The translations under genes were made by a program, and so were the position numbers. A stretch of 64,000 bases of DNA from Actinocatenispora sera (GTDB lineage: Bacteria > Actinomycetota > Actinomycetes > Mycobacteriales > Micromonosporaceae). The notes beneath the pieces are model-generated. The model was not told the DNA's origin, did not search any database, and saw nothing but the letters and a program-made list of their open reading frames with translations. How positions within the stretch are numbered: position 1 is the first letter of the stretch; each line of letters starts with the position of its first letter. Below are positions 53,367 through 62,464 of this stretch, piece by piece. The DNA is taken from assembly GCF_018324685.1 (NCBI RefSeq), contig NZ_AP023354.1, positions 4,154,001 to 4,218,000 on the forward strand. The letters are read 5' to 3'.

Positions 53367-53373
53367 CCGGGCC

Positions 53374-55509
53374 ATGCAAGATCCATTGACCGGCGTGGCG
53401 CTGGGTATCGACTACGGAACGTCGAACACCGTCGCCGTGCTGCGCTGGCCGGACGGCCGGGTTCGGCCGGTGCTGTTCGACGGCTCCCCGCTGCTGCCCT
53501 CCGCGGTGTACCGGGAGGCCGACGGCACGCTGCTCGCCGGCCGGGACGCCGTGCACAGCGCCCGGCTGGACCCGGCCCGCTACGAGCCGTCCCCGAAGAG
53601 CCGCGCCGCCGACGGCACGCTGCTGCTGGGCGACACCGAGGTACCGGTCGCCGAGGCGGTGGCGGCCACGCTGCGGCTGGTCGCCGGCGAGTCCCGGCGT
53701 TCGGCCGGCACGACCCCGGACCGGCTGATCCTCACCTACCCGGCCGCGTGGGCGGCGCCGCGCCGCGGGGTGTTGCACGAGGCCGCATCGCTGGCCGAGC
53801 TACCCGCGCCCCGGTTGGTCCCCGAGCCGGTCGCCGCCGCCGCGTACTTCACCTCGGTCCTGGGGCACCGGCTCGGACCGGGCCAGCAACTCGTCGTGTA
53901 CGACCTGGGCGCCGGCACGTTCGACGTCTCGGCGGTGCGCCGCACCCCGGACGGCTACGAGGTGGTGGACGTGGACGGGCTCGCCACCCTCGGCGGGCTG
54001 GACCTGGACGAGGTGGTGGTGCAGCGGGTCGGCGCCGCCGTCTCGGCCGGCGATCCGGAGCTGTGGCGCCGGCTGACCGATCCGGCCAGCGCCGCCGACC
54101 GGCGCGCCTTCCGGACGCTGTGGGACGACGCCCGGGCGGCCAAGGAGATGCTGTCCCGGCGCAGCTCCGCCGGCCTGTTCGTGCCGCTGTTCGACCGGGA
54201 CGTGCAGATCGCCCGGGAGGAGTTCGAGGCCGCGGCCGGCCCGAAGCTCGCCCAGGCGGCCGAGCTGACCGCCCGGCTGATCGAGCGGGTCGGCATCGGC
54301 CGCGCCGACCTGGCCGGGATCTTCCTGGTCGGCGGCTCGTCCCGGGTACCGCTGGCCGCCACCACCGTGCACCGCGCCACCCGGGTCGCCCCGGATGCCC
54401 TGGACCAGCCCGAAACCGTCGTCGCCGAAGGCGCCCTGCGCACCACCGCCGCCCGGCCCGAAGCCGACGCCGCCTGGCCGGAGGCCGACCGGGCCGCCTC
54501 GCCGGAGGCCGACCGCGGCGCCTGGCCGGGAGCCGACCGCGCCGCCCGTCCGGGGCCGGTCGTGGTGGCCGGTGACGGTGCCGCGGTGCCGGACACCGAC
54601 GCGGTCGCGCCGTCCGGTGCGACGGCGGTACCGGCCGAGCACCCGCGGCGCGCCGTCGGCCCCGCGGCGACTGAGCCCCGGACGGATCCGGCCGCCGCGT
54701 TGCGGCTCGCCGGTGCAGCCGAGTCGACCGGGGTCGGTTCGGTCGCGACGGTCGGCACCCCGCCGAACACCGGGCGGACGGACGCGGCAGAGGACGTGCG
54801 GCTGCGGTGGCCGGCCTGGCGCTTCTACGCCGGCGCGATCGCGACCGCGCTCGGCATGCGGCTGTTGGAGCCACGGTTCGTGCTTCCGCTGTGGGTGCTC
54901 TACACGGCCACGTTCGGGGGTGTGCTGTCGCTGGCCGTCGCCGCCGCCGTGCGGTGGGTCCGGCCGTGGCTTCGCTGGCGCCCGCCGCCGGGTACCCCGA
55001 GGCCGGCGCGTGCGCAGCTGGTCGCCGGCGCGGTCGTGCTCTCGCTGTTCGGTGCGACCGGATCGCTCGCCACCGGGCTCCTGCTGCCGCTGCTGCGCCA
55101 CGGGGTGCCGCCCTTCGTGGAGGATCCGGTGAGCACGGTGATCTGGCTGGGGTCGGCGGCGTTCGCGGCCGGCGCGATCGCGCTGGTGCAGCGGACGGTG
55201 GCGAACCTGCCGGCCGGGCCGGGTCGGCGGGCGTCGCGGCTGCCCGGGTGGGCGGGTCTGGGTTGGGCGCTGCTGCTCGGCACGATCCTGGAGCTGGCGT
55301 ACCGCACGGACGACGGGTTCCCGCTTCCGGTCGAGATCGTGCTGATCCTGGCGGTGGTCGTTGCCGTGACGGTGCGGTTCGCCCGTCGGATGGGCGGCGA
55401 CCCCTTCGCCCCCGAAGCCTCGGTACGACGATCGCCGGAGGGGCGCTGTTGGCGGTGTTCGGTACGGCGGCGGCGCTGTCCGGCGGGTTGCTGGCGGAGC
55501 AGATCCTGA
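53374..55509 (+). CDS. Hsp70-type ATPase fused to membrane helices (3' frameshift)
   Basis: 711 residues as read. Residues 1-350 form an Hsp70 nucleotide-binding domain: GIDYGTSNTVAVL (phosphate 1), VVYDLGAGTFDVSAV (phosphate 2), FLVGGSSRVPL (adenosine). There is no substrate-binding domain. A low-complexity linker with PEADRAA-type repeats (about residues 365-470) leads to five or six transmembrane helices. The last about 28 residues are Arg/Cys-rich nonsense. Adding one C to the CCCCC run at 55409-55413 restores a frame reading SLGTTIAGGALLAVFG with two more helices, ending at 55634. Membrane Hsp70 proteins of this type are known in actinomycetes; role unknown. Confidence 0.85.
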   Translation: MQDPLTGVALGIDYGTSNTVAVLRWPDGRVRPVLFDGSPLLPSAVYREADGTLLAGRDAVHSARLDPARYEPSPKSRAADGTLLLGDTEVPVAEAVAATLRLVAGESRRSAGTTPDRLILTYPAAWAAPRRGVLHEAASLAELPAPRLVPEPVAAAAYFTSVLGHRLGPGQQLVVYDLGAGTFDVSAVRRTPDGYEVVDVDGLATLGGLDLDEVVVQRVGAAVSAGDPELWRRLTDPASAADRRAFRTLWDDARAAKEMLSRRSSAGLFVPLFDRDVQIAREEFEAAAGPKLAQAAELTARLIERVGIGRADLAGIFLVGGSSRVPLAATTVHRATRVAPDALDQPETVVAEGALRTTAARPEADAAWPEADRAASPEADRGAWPGADRAARPGPVVVAGDGAAVPDTDAVAPSGATAVPAEHPRRAVGPAATEPRTDPAAALRLAGAAESTGVGSVATVGTPPNTGRTDAAEDVRLRWPAWRFYAGAIATALGMRLLEPRFVLPLWVLYTATFGGVLSLAVAAAVRWVRPWLRWRPPPGTPRPARAQLVAGAVVLSLFGATGSLATGLLLPLLRHGVPPFVEDPVSTVIWLGSAAFAAGAIALVQRTVANLPAGPGRRASRLPGWAGLGWALLLGTILELAYRTDDGFPLPVEIVLILAVVVAVTVRFARRMGGDPFAPEASVRRSPEGRCWRCSVRRRRCPAGCWRSRS

Positions 55510-55650
55510 CCGGACTGATCAGTTACCGCCTGTGGGGGGAGCCGGTGCTGATCGTGCCGGTGACCGTGCCGGTGGCGGCCCTGGCGGTGTGGCTGGTCCG
55601 GCGCGGCGCCACCCCGGTCGCCGGCGGGCGCTGATCGCGCTGCCACGCCA

Positions 55651-55686
55651 GCGCGGCGCCCCGGTCGGTCGACCCGGGCGCCGCGC
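55651..55686. terminator. 11-bp hairpin between convergent genes
   Basis: GCGCGGCGCCC and GGGCGCCGCGC pair perfectly around a 14-nt loop, between the Hsp70-like gene and the fadB-like gene. Confidence 0.6.
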
Positions 55687-55702
55687 GACGTCGCGGCGTG
55701 GC

Positions 55703-57802
55703 TCAGGCGGGAAGGCTCGCCACGCCCCGAGGCTGGAAGCGCTTCCCGGTGACCTTCTCGCTGTAGCCGGTGCGGTCCAGGTACGGCGTGATGCCGCCCA
55801 GGTGGAACGGCCAGCCGGCGCCGAGGATCATGCACAGGTCGAGGTCGGCCGCCTCGGCGACGACACCCTCGTCCAGCATCAGCCGCGCCTCCTGGGCGAG
55901 CGCGGACAGGGCCCGGTCGCGTACCTGCTCGGCGGTCAGCACGGTGTCGCCGACCTTCAGCAGCTTGGCGAGATCCGGGTCGACCGACTGCCGCCCCTGC
56001 TCGTCCCACACGTACACGCCCGGCTTGCCGGCCTCGATCAGCCGGGCCAGGTTGTCCGACACCTTGAACCGGTCCGGGTACGCCGCGTGCAGCGTCTCGG
56101 AGACGTGGTGGGCGACCGGCATCCCGACGAACTGCAGCAGCACGAACGGGCTCATCGGCAGCCCGAGCGGCTCCAGCGCGGAGTCCGCCACCTCGACCGG
56201 GGTGCCCTCGTCCACGGTGGAGAACACCTCGCCGAGGAACCGGGTCAGCAGCCGGTTCACCACGAACGCCGGCGAGTCGGTGCACAGCACCGAGTTCTTC
56301 TTCAGCTGCTTGCTGACCGCGAAGGCGGTGGCCAGGGTCGCGTCGTCGGTGGTCTCGCCGCGGACGATCTCCAGCAGCGGCAGCACCGCCACCGGGTTGA
56401 AGAAGTGGAACCCGACGACCCGTTCCGGGTGCTTGAGGTCCGCGGCCATCTCGGTGATCGACAGCGACGAGGTGTTGGTGGCGAGGATCGCATCGGACTC
56501 GATCACCGATTCGATCTCGCTGAACAGCGCCTTCTTCACCGCCATGTCCTCGAACACGGCCTCGATCAGGAAGTCCGCGTCGGCGAACACCGACTTGTCG
56601 ATCGAGCCGGTCACCGACGCCTTCAGCCGGTTCGCCTTGTCGGCGCTGATCCGGCCCTTGCCGAGCAGCTTGTCGACCTCGGTGTGCACGTACGCCACGC
56701 CCTTGTCGACCCGGGACTGGTCCAGGTCGGTGAGCACCACCGGCACCTCCAGCCGGCGGGCGAACAGCAGCGCGAGCTGGCTTGCCATCAGTCCGGCGCC
56801 GAGCACGCCGACCTTGGTCACCGGGCGGGCCAGCGACTTGTCCGGGGCACCGGCCGGCCGCTTCGCGCGCCGCTGCACCAGATCGAACGAGTACAGCCCG
56901 GCGCGGAACTCCTCGCTCATCAGCAGGTCGGCGTTGACCTCGTCCTCGGCCGCGGTGCCCTCGGCGAACGGCGCCGTCTCCGCCTTCGCCATCAGCTCCA
57001 GCGCCCGGTACGGCGCGGGTGCGCCGCCGTGCAGCCGCACGTCGGCGATCGCCCTGCCCTGGGCCAGCGCCGCCGCCCACGCCTCGCCGCGCTCGATCTC
57101 GCGCCGCTGCACCTGCGTCTGCCCGGCGACCACCGAGACGGCCCAGTCCAGCGACCGCTCGATGAAGTCGGCCGGCTCCAGCAGCAGGTCGGCGATGCCC
57201 AGCTGGTACGCCTGCTTGGCGCGCAGCATCCTGTTCTGGTTGAGCGGGTTCTCGATGATCACCTTGACCGCGTTGTCGGCGCCGATCAGGTTGGCCAGCA
57301 GCTGGGTGCCGCCCCAGGCCGGCACGATGCCGAGGAAGCACTCCGGGAACGCGATCGCCGGTACGCCCGACGACAGCGTGCGGTAGTCGCAGTGCAGCGC
57401 GAGCTCCAGCCCGCCGCCCATCGTCGCGCCGTTGACGAACGCGAACGTCGGGATCGCCGAGTCGCGGAACCGGGCGAACACCCGGTGGCCGTAGTTGGTG
57501 ATCAGCTTGGCCTGCTCGCGGTCGCGCAGCAGGTGCATGCCGGTCACGTCGGCGCCGACGCAGAAGATGAACGGCTTGCCGGTCACCGCGATCAGCCGCA
57601 CCGCGGGGGAGTGCGCCTCGATCTCGTCCATCGCGGCCTCGAGGTTGGCCAGGCCGGCCGGGCCGAGCGAGGTCGGCTTCTTGTGGTCGAACCCGTTGTC
57701 CAGCGTGATCAGCGCGGCCTCGCCGGACAGTGCCGGCACCGGCACGTAGCGCACGTGCGCCGAGGTCACGACCTCGTTGTCGAACACCGGAATGTCGCTC
57801 AC
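55703..57802 (-). CDS. Bifunctional enoyl-CoA hydratase / 3-hydroxyacyl-CoA dehydrogenase
   Basis: 699 residues from GTG, in a GTGA overlap with the thiolase gene. Hydratase half at residues about 10-290: FCVGADVTGM, NGATMGGGLELALHCDYR with one catalytic Glu, AFPECFLGIVPAWGGTQ with the other. Dehydrogenase half: VGVLGAGLMASQLALLFARR (NAD site), NTSSLSITEMA, VVGFHFFNPV with the catalytic His, DSPAFVVNRLL, then two helical domains. It catalyses two central steps of fatty-acid beta-oxidation and pairs with the thiolase as a FadBA-type complex. Confidence 0.95.
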   Translation of the reverse strand: MSDIPVFDNEVVTSAHVRYVPVPALSGEAALITLDNGFDHKKPTSLGPAGLANLEAAMDEIEAHSPAVRLIAVTGKPFIFCVGADVTGMHLLRDREQAKLITNYGHRVFARFRDSAIPTFAFVNGATMGGGLELALHCDYRTLSSGVPAIAFPECFLGIVPAWGGTQLLANLIGADNAVKVIIENPLNQNRMLRAKQAYQLGIADLLLEPADFIERSLDWAVSVVAGQTQVQRREIERGEAWAAALAQGRAIADVRLHGGAPAPYRALELMAKAETAPFAEGTAAEDEVNADLLMSEEFRAGLYSFDLVQRRAKRPAGAPDKSLARPVTKVGVLGAGLMASQLALLFARRLEVPVVLTDLDQSRVDKGVAYVHTEVDKLLGKGRISADKANRLKASVTGSIDKSVFADADFLIEAVFEDMAVKKALFSEIESVIESDAILATNTSSLSITEMAADLKHPERVVGFHFFNPVAVLPLLEIVRGETTDDATLATAFAVSKQLKKNSVLCTDSPAFVVNRLLTRFLGEVFSTVDEGTPVEVADSALEPLGLPMSPFVLLQFVGMPVAHHVSETLHAAYPDRFKVSDNLARLIEAGKPGVYVWDEQGRQSVDPDLAKLLKVGDTVLTAEQVRDRALSALAQEARLMLDEGVVAEAADLDLCMILGAGWPFHLGGITPYLDRTGYSEKVTGKRFQPRGVASLPA

Positions 57803-58992
57803 TTGTTGCCCTCCCAAGCCGGGTTCTCCCAGATGACCGAGCCGCCCATGCCGATGCCGATGCACATCGCGGTCAGCCCGTAGCGCACCTCGGGGTGCTC
57901 GGCGAACTGGCGCGCCAGCTGGGTCATCAGCCGTACCCCGGAGGACGCGAGCGGGTGGCCCAGCGCGATCGCGCCGCCCCACTGGTTGACCCGCGGGTCG
58001 TCGTCGGCGACACCGAAGTGGTCGAGGAACGCGAGCACCTGCACCGCGAACGCCTCGTTCAGCTCGAACAGGCCGATGTCGTCGATGGACAGCCCGGCAA
58101 GCCGCAGCGCCTTCTCGGTCGACGGGATCGGCCCGACGCCCATCACCTCCGGCTCGACGCCGGCGAACCCGTAGCTGACCAGCCGCATCGCGGCTGGCAG
58201 CCCCAGCTCGGCGGCGACCTCCTCGGCCGCGACGATCGAGCAGGTCGCGCCGTCGTTGAGGCCCGCCGCGTTGCCCGCGGTGACCCGGCCGTGCGGTCGG
58301 AACGGGGTCTTGAGCCCGGCGAGCTTCTCCAGGCTGGTGTCGCGCGGTGCCTCGTCGCTGGTGGCGACGCCCCAGCCCTGCTCGACCGAGCGGGTGGCCA
58401 TCGTGACCAGGTCGGGCTGCAGCTTGCCCTCGGCGTACGCCTTGGCCACCTTCTGCTGGCTGGCCAGCGCGAACGCGTCCGCGCGCTGCTTGGTGATGCC
58501 CGGCAGCCGGTCGTGCAGGTTCTCCGCGGTGGCGCCCATGATCAGCGCGGACGGGTCGACCAGCTTCTCGGCGATGATCCGCGGGTTCGGGTCGACGCCC
58601 TCGCCCATCGGGTGCCGGCCCATGTGCTCCACCCCGCCGGCGAGCGCCACGTCGTACGCGCCGAACGCGATGCCGGAGGCGACCGTGGTCACCGCGGTCA
58701 TCGCGCCCGCGCACATCCGGTCGATCGCGTACCCGGGGACGGTCTTGGGCAGGCCGGCCAACAGCGCCGCGGTGCGGCCGATGGTCAGGCCCTGGTCTCC
58801 GATCTGGGTGGTCGCCGCGATGGCGACCTCGTCGATGCGCTCGGGCGGCAGTTCCGGGTGGCGGCGGATCAGTTCGCGGATGCACCGGATGACCAGGTCA
58901 TCGGCGCGGGTCTCCGCGTACATGCCACCCGCCTTGCCGAACGGGGTGCGCACGCCGTCGACGAAGACGACGTCGCGGACGTTACGGGGCAC
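57799..58992 (-). CDS. fadA: Acetyl-CoA C-acyltransferase (thiolase)
   Basis: 397 residues from GTG with GGAGG upstream. Catalytic residues are in place: nucleophile Cys in DRMCAGAMTAV, His in GGAIALGHPLASSG, second Cys in AMCIGIGMGGS; NEAFAVQ is also typical. It cleaves 3-ketoacyl-CoA to acetyl-CoA and a shortened acyl-CoA, the last beta-oxidation step. Coupled to the fadB-like gene by GTGA. This pair next to rnd is a conserved arrangement in actinomycetes. Confidence 0.95.
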   Translation of the reverse strand: MPRNVRDVVFVDGVRTPFGKAGGMYAETRADDLVIRCIRELIRRHPELPPERIDEVAIAATTQIGDQGLTIGRTAALLAGLPKTVPGYAIDRMCAGAMTAVTTVASGIAFGAYDVALAGGVEHMGRHPMGEGVDPNPRIIAEKLVDPSALIMGATAENLHDRLPGITKQRADAFALASQQKVAKAYAEGKLQPDLVTMATRSVEQGWGVATSDEAPRDTSLEKLAGLKTPFRPHGRVTAGNAAGLNDGATCSIVAAEEVAAELGLPAAMRLVSYGFAGVEPEVMGVGPIPSTEKALRLAGLSIDDIGLFELNEAFAVQVLAFLDHFGVADDDPRVNQWGGAIALGHPLASSGVRLMTQLARQFAEHPEVRYGLTAMCIGIGMGGSVIWENPAWEGNK

Positions 58993-59253
58993 GCGAGCCT
59001 CCTTGCAGGTACGGGCTTCCTACCCCGATGCTACTCGCCAGTAACGAACGATTTGCACGCAACCCCGACTGTGCAACCGGTCACAGCAATACCCGGGTTT
59101 GGCAGCGCCGACGGCCGGCGCAGGCGACCGGCGACCCGGCAGGTGAGAACGGGCCCGCCGTCGGCGGCTCGGCGCTCCGGCGGTGCGTGTGGTGTGTTGG
59201 GCTGGCAGCGGGCCAGCCGGCGACTCGGTGTCTGGCCGGTGGGCGGGCCGGCG

Positions 59254-60549
59254 TCACTCGTCGGTGAGCGACTCGGTCAACGCGTCCAGGGTCAGCCCGA
59301 TCTGCCACTCTCGGGCACCGTGGTCGGCCAGGAACGCCTGCACCGCGGCCGCGTCCACCGGTTGCGGCGGGCTCCAGGCGAGCCGGCGCAGGGTGTCGGG
59401 GGTGAGCAGGTTCTCCGGCGGCACCGTGTGGTCCGCGGCGATGGCGCCGACCGCGGCGCGGGCGCGGGACAGCCGGGCCGCCGCGGCCGGGTCGCGCTCG
59501 GCCCACCGGTGCGTCGGCGGCGGGCCGTCCGGTGGCACGCTCACGGCCGGCAACTCGCCCGCCGGCAGCGCCTTGGCCTGCTGCAACGCGGTCAACCAGG
59601 TACCGCCGAGGCGGCGCGCGCCGCGGCCGGTGAAGCCGGGTACGGCGGTCAGTTCCCGCTCGTCGCCCGGGTCGGCCTGGGCGGCCGCGACGATGGCGGC
59701 GTCCGGCAGCACCCGGCCCGGCGCGGTGTCGCGGCGCCGGGCCACCTCGTCTCGCGCGGTCCACAGCGCGCGCACCCGGGCCAGGCCGCGGGCACCGCGG
59801 ACCCGGTGGATACCGGAGGTGCGCCGCCACGGCTCCGGCCGCGGCCGGGTCGGCAGCCCGTGCACCAGCGCGGCGAACTCCTCGGCGGCCCACTGCGACT
59901 TGCCCTGCCGGTGCAGCTCGGCGTCCAGCGCGTCGCGCAGCTCCACCAGCAGCTCGACGTCCAGCGCGGCGTAGGCGAGCCAGCTCGCCGGCAGCGGCCG
60001 GGTGGACCAGTCGGCCGCCGAGTGCTGCTTCTCCAGGGCGAAACCGAGCAGCCGCTCGGTGATCGCCGCGAGCCCGACTCGCTCGAACCCGGCCAACCGG
60101 GCGGCGAGCTCGGTGTCGAACAGTTGTCGCGGGCGCAGGTTCAGCTCGGCCAGGCAGGCCAGATCCTGGCTGGCGGCGTGCAACACCCACTCGGTGTCGC
60201 TCAGCGCGGCCGACAGCGGAGACAGATCGCTACCCGCGTCGGTGATCGGGATCGGGTCGACCAGCGCCGTACCCGAGCCGGCCCGGCGCAGTTGGACCAG
60301 GTAGGCCCGCTGGCTGTAGCGGTAGCCGGAGGCGCGCTCGGCGTCCAGCGCGACCGGGCCGGTCCCGGCGGCGAACCGGGCCGCGAGCTCTGGCACCGCG
60401 GCGGCGTCGGCGATCGGCTCGGGGATGCCCTCGCGGGGCTCGCGCAGCAGCACCGGCGCCGGAGCGTCACCGACCGCTGTCTCCTGCGTGCTGTCCGCAG
60501 GCGCTGGGGCGGCGGCGTCCTGCGGTACCGGCGTTGATGCGTCGACCAC
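59254..60549 (-). CDS. rnd: Ribonuclease D
   Basis: 431 residues from GTG. DEDDy 3'-5' exonuclease domain: VALDAERASGYRYSQRAYLVQL (first Asp and Glu), HAASQDLACLAEL (Asp), YAALDVELLVEL (Tyr and Asp). Two helical regions follow, with an HRDC domain (about residues 215-295) containing LWTARDEVARRRDTAPGRVLPDAAIV. It trims RNA 3' ends, mainly tRNA precursors. The -10 hexamer TACGGT lies 6 nt before GTG, so it is probably leaderless. Confidence 0.94.
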   Translation of the reverse strand: MVDASTPVPQDAAAPAPADSTQETAVGDAPAPVLLREPREGIPEPIADAAAVPELAARFAAGTGPVALDAERASGYRYSQRAYLVQLRRAGSGTALVDPIPITDAGSDLSPLSAALSDTEWVLHAASQDLACLAELNLRPRQLFDTELAARLAGFERVGLAAITERLLGFALEKQHSAADWSTRPLPASWLAYAALDVELLVELRDALDAELHRQGKSQWAAEEFAALVHGLPTRPRPEPWRRTSGIHRVRGARGLARVRALWTARDEVARRRDTAPGRVLPDAAIVAAAQADPGDERELTAVPGFTGRGARRLGGTWLTALQQAKALPAGELPAVSVPPDGPPPTHRWAERDPAAAARLSRARAAVGAIAADHTVPPENLLTPDTLRRLAWSPPQPVDAAAVQAFLADHGAREWQIGLTLDALTESLTDE

Positions 60550-60876
60550 CCGCCCACCGTACGGGCAAACCGTCGCCGATCGCCGGCCGCCCCGGCCGTG
60601 GCGGGCGTTTTTGTGCGACCCGACCCCGTTCGGGCGGGGCCGTTTCCGTCCGGTTCGCCACCACCCGCCCGCTGGTATCGGTCCCGGGCGACGTCGGGTA
60701 CTCTCCGCCCGCCCGACCGGCTCTTCCCGGTACTGGCGGGCAGCGGCTACGGTGTGCCAGCGGGTGTGTCCGCGGCTCGGACGTGTGCCGCACGAGCCGG
60801 TGCCGGCCTCAGCCGGCACCACCCCACCCCGTTCGCCAGTCGCCCGGGGCAGCGCAGCGTGGAGGACCGCAGTCAG
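60550..60876. other. 327-bp divergent intergenic region (rnd / S1C protease)
   Basis: No supported gene. On the minus strand it holds the rnd -10 (60556-60561). On the plus strand TACTCT at 60699-60704 and TACGGT at 60748-60753 are possible -10 elements for the protease gene, without clear -35 boxes. Confidence 0.3.
60556..60561 (-). promoter_or_regulatory. -10 element of a leaderless promoter (rnd)
   Basis: TACGGT on the minus strand, 6 nt before the GTG start. Confidence 0.45.
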
Positions 60877-62340
60877 ATGACCGACCCGTACTCGTCGGAC
60901 GGCCGGACCGAGCCCACCCCGGGTGACCAGCCGGAAGTATCGAACCCCAGCTCGGCCGCGCCCGGCCCGCCGGCCGCGTCCCACTCGCCGGCTCCGCCGG
61001 CTGCATCCCACTCGCCGGCTCCGCCGGCCGTGGCGCCGCCGACCCCGCAGGCCGCTCCGGAACCCCTCCCGGCGGGCCCCGCCGCGACGCCGACCGCCGT
61101 GCCGGGCGCGGAGACTGCGGCAGGTGAGACCGGGCCGGGTGAGGCTGGGCCGGGTGAGGCCGGGCCGGGCGCAGCCACGCCCGCCGGCCCCCCGTCGTCG
61201 GAGCCGGTGGGGTACCCCGGCGGGTCGAGCCCCTACCTTGGCGCCCCCGGCGCGGAACCCGTCCCAGGCGCCGCGCCGTACTCGCCGTTGCCCGACGGCG
61301 GGCCGTACCCACCGGCCGCGGGTGGTGCGCCGTATCCAGGCCCCGCGCCGCAGCCGGCCGGGCCGTACCAGCAGATGCCCGGGCCGGGGCAGCAGCCGAT
61401 GCCGGGCGGAGAGCCGCCGGCGGACGGCGTCGCCCGGTGGTCGGACGCCACCTCGTCCTGGTCGGTGCAGCCCCCGGCGGGCGGTCAGCCGCCGCTCGGT
61501 GGCGGGCCGGGTCAGCCGATGCCGGCCGGTGGGCCGGGCTGGCCGGCGCCGTCCCCGCAGCGCAGCCGGCTCGGCACCGTGGTCGCGGTGATCGCGGTCG
61601 TGCTGGTCGTGGTCACGGTCGTACAGACGGTGTTGCTGGTGGAGACCAACTCGGCGCTCGGCGATCAGAAGAAGGCGGCGGCGGCCGCGGAGAAGAAGAG
61701 CGACCGCCGGCTCGCCAAGCTGGAGGACCACGTCGACGGCCTGCAACAGCGGGTGAAGAAGTCGCTGGACTCCGCCGGCGTCGCGGCGAAGGTGCTGCCC
61801 AGCGTCTTCCAGGTGGACGCCGGTGAATATCTGGGCACCGGCTTCGTGGTCGGCGCCGCGCCCGGCGGTGGCACCTACCTGCTGACCAACCACCACGTCG
61901 TGGAGCACCTGCTGGACTCCGGCAGCAAGTCGGTGAAGCTGGAGCGTTCCGGCGGGTCGTACCGGGCGAAGGTGGTCAAGTACGACGCGGACAAGGACAT
62001 CGCGCTGCTGGAGTGCGACGAGAGTTTCCACGTGCTTCAGGTGATCGACAAGCCGGTGCGCTCGGGCGAGCCGGTCGTGGCGGTCGGCTCCCCGTTGGGG
62101 CTGGGCGGATCGGTGACCACCGGGGTGGTCAGTTCGCCGGAGCGTGCGGTGCCGGGCACCGACGACAAGTTCATCCAGTTCGACGCGGCGATCAACCCCG
62201 GCAACTCGGGTGGTCCGGTGGTGAACGCGAACGGGCAGGTCGTCGGTATCGCCACCGAGAAGGCGAGGGACGCGGAGGGGATCGGCCTCGCGATCCCGAT
62301 CTCCGTACCCTGCGACCAGTTCTCGGTGTGCGGGAAGTGA
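60877..62340 (+). CDS. Membrane-anchored S1C (HtrA-like) serine protease
   Basis: 487 residues from the ATG of MTDPYSSDGR with GGAGGA 10 nt upstream. Residues 1-228 are a Pro/Gly/Ala-rich cytosolic region with PPAASHSPA and GPGEA repeats. One transmembrane helix (about 232-252, TVVAVIAVVLVVVTVVQTVLLV) and a short coiled coil (about 255-300) follow. Trypsin-like triad: His in LLTNHHVVEH, Asp in YDADKDIALLE, Ser in NPGNSGGPV. It ends right after the protease core, so there is no PDZ domain, unlike HtrA/DegP. Probably acts outside the membrane on envelope proteins. Confidence 0.88.
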   Translation: MTDPYSSDGRTEPTPGDQPEVSNPSSAAPGPPAASHSPAPPAASHSPAPPAVAPPTPQAAPEPLPAGPAATPTAVPGAETAAGETGPGEAGPGEAGPGAATPAGPPSSEPVGYPGGSSPYLGAPGAEPVPGAAPYSPLPDGGPYPPAAGGAPYPGPAPQPAGPYQQMPGPGQQPMPGGEPPADGVARWSDATSSWSVQPPAGGQPPLGGGPGQPMPAGGPGWPAPSPQRSRLGTVVAVIAVVLVVVTVVQTVLLVETNSALGDQKKAAAAAEKKSDRRLAKLEDHVDGLQQRVKKSLDSAGVAAKVLPSVFQVDAGEYLGTGFVVGAAPGGGTYLLTNHHVVEHLLDSGSKSVKLERSGGSYRAKVVKYDADKDIALLECDESFHVLQVIDKPVRSGEPVVAVGSPLGLGGSVTTGVVSSPERAVPGTDDKFIQFDAAINPGNSGGPVVNANGQVVGIATEKARDAEGIGLAIPISVPCDQFSVCGK

Positions 62341-62385
62341 TGCCGGCCCGGTTGCCCGGACCAGCGATGATCGTCACGTGGGGGT

Positions 62386-62418
62386 CGGTGGAAGGGCCCG
62401 CTGGTAGTCCCTCCACCG
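62386..62418 (+). terminator. Hairpin after the S1C protease gene
   Basis: CGGTGGAAGGG pairs with CCCTCCACCG with one bulged A; loop of 12 nt. It begins 45 nt after the protease stop. Confidence 0.5.
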
Positions 62419-62464
62419 GGTCCGTTGAGGCAGGGGGCGACCGCCCCATGGAGGAGGAGTCACG

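Noticed and set aside
61020-61520. Pro/Gly repeats as a collagen-like or cell-wall spanning domain of the S1C protease
   Set aside because: The region precedes the only transmembrane helix, so it should be cytosolic; it reads as a disordered linker.
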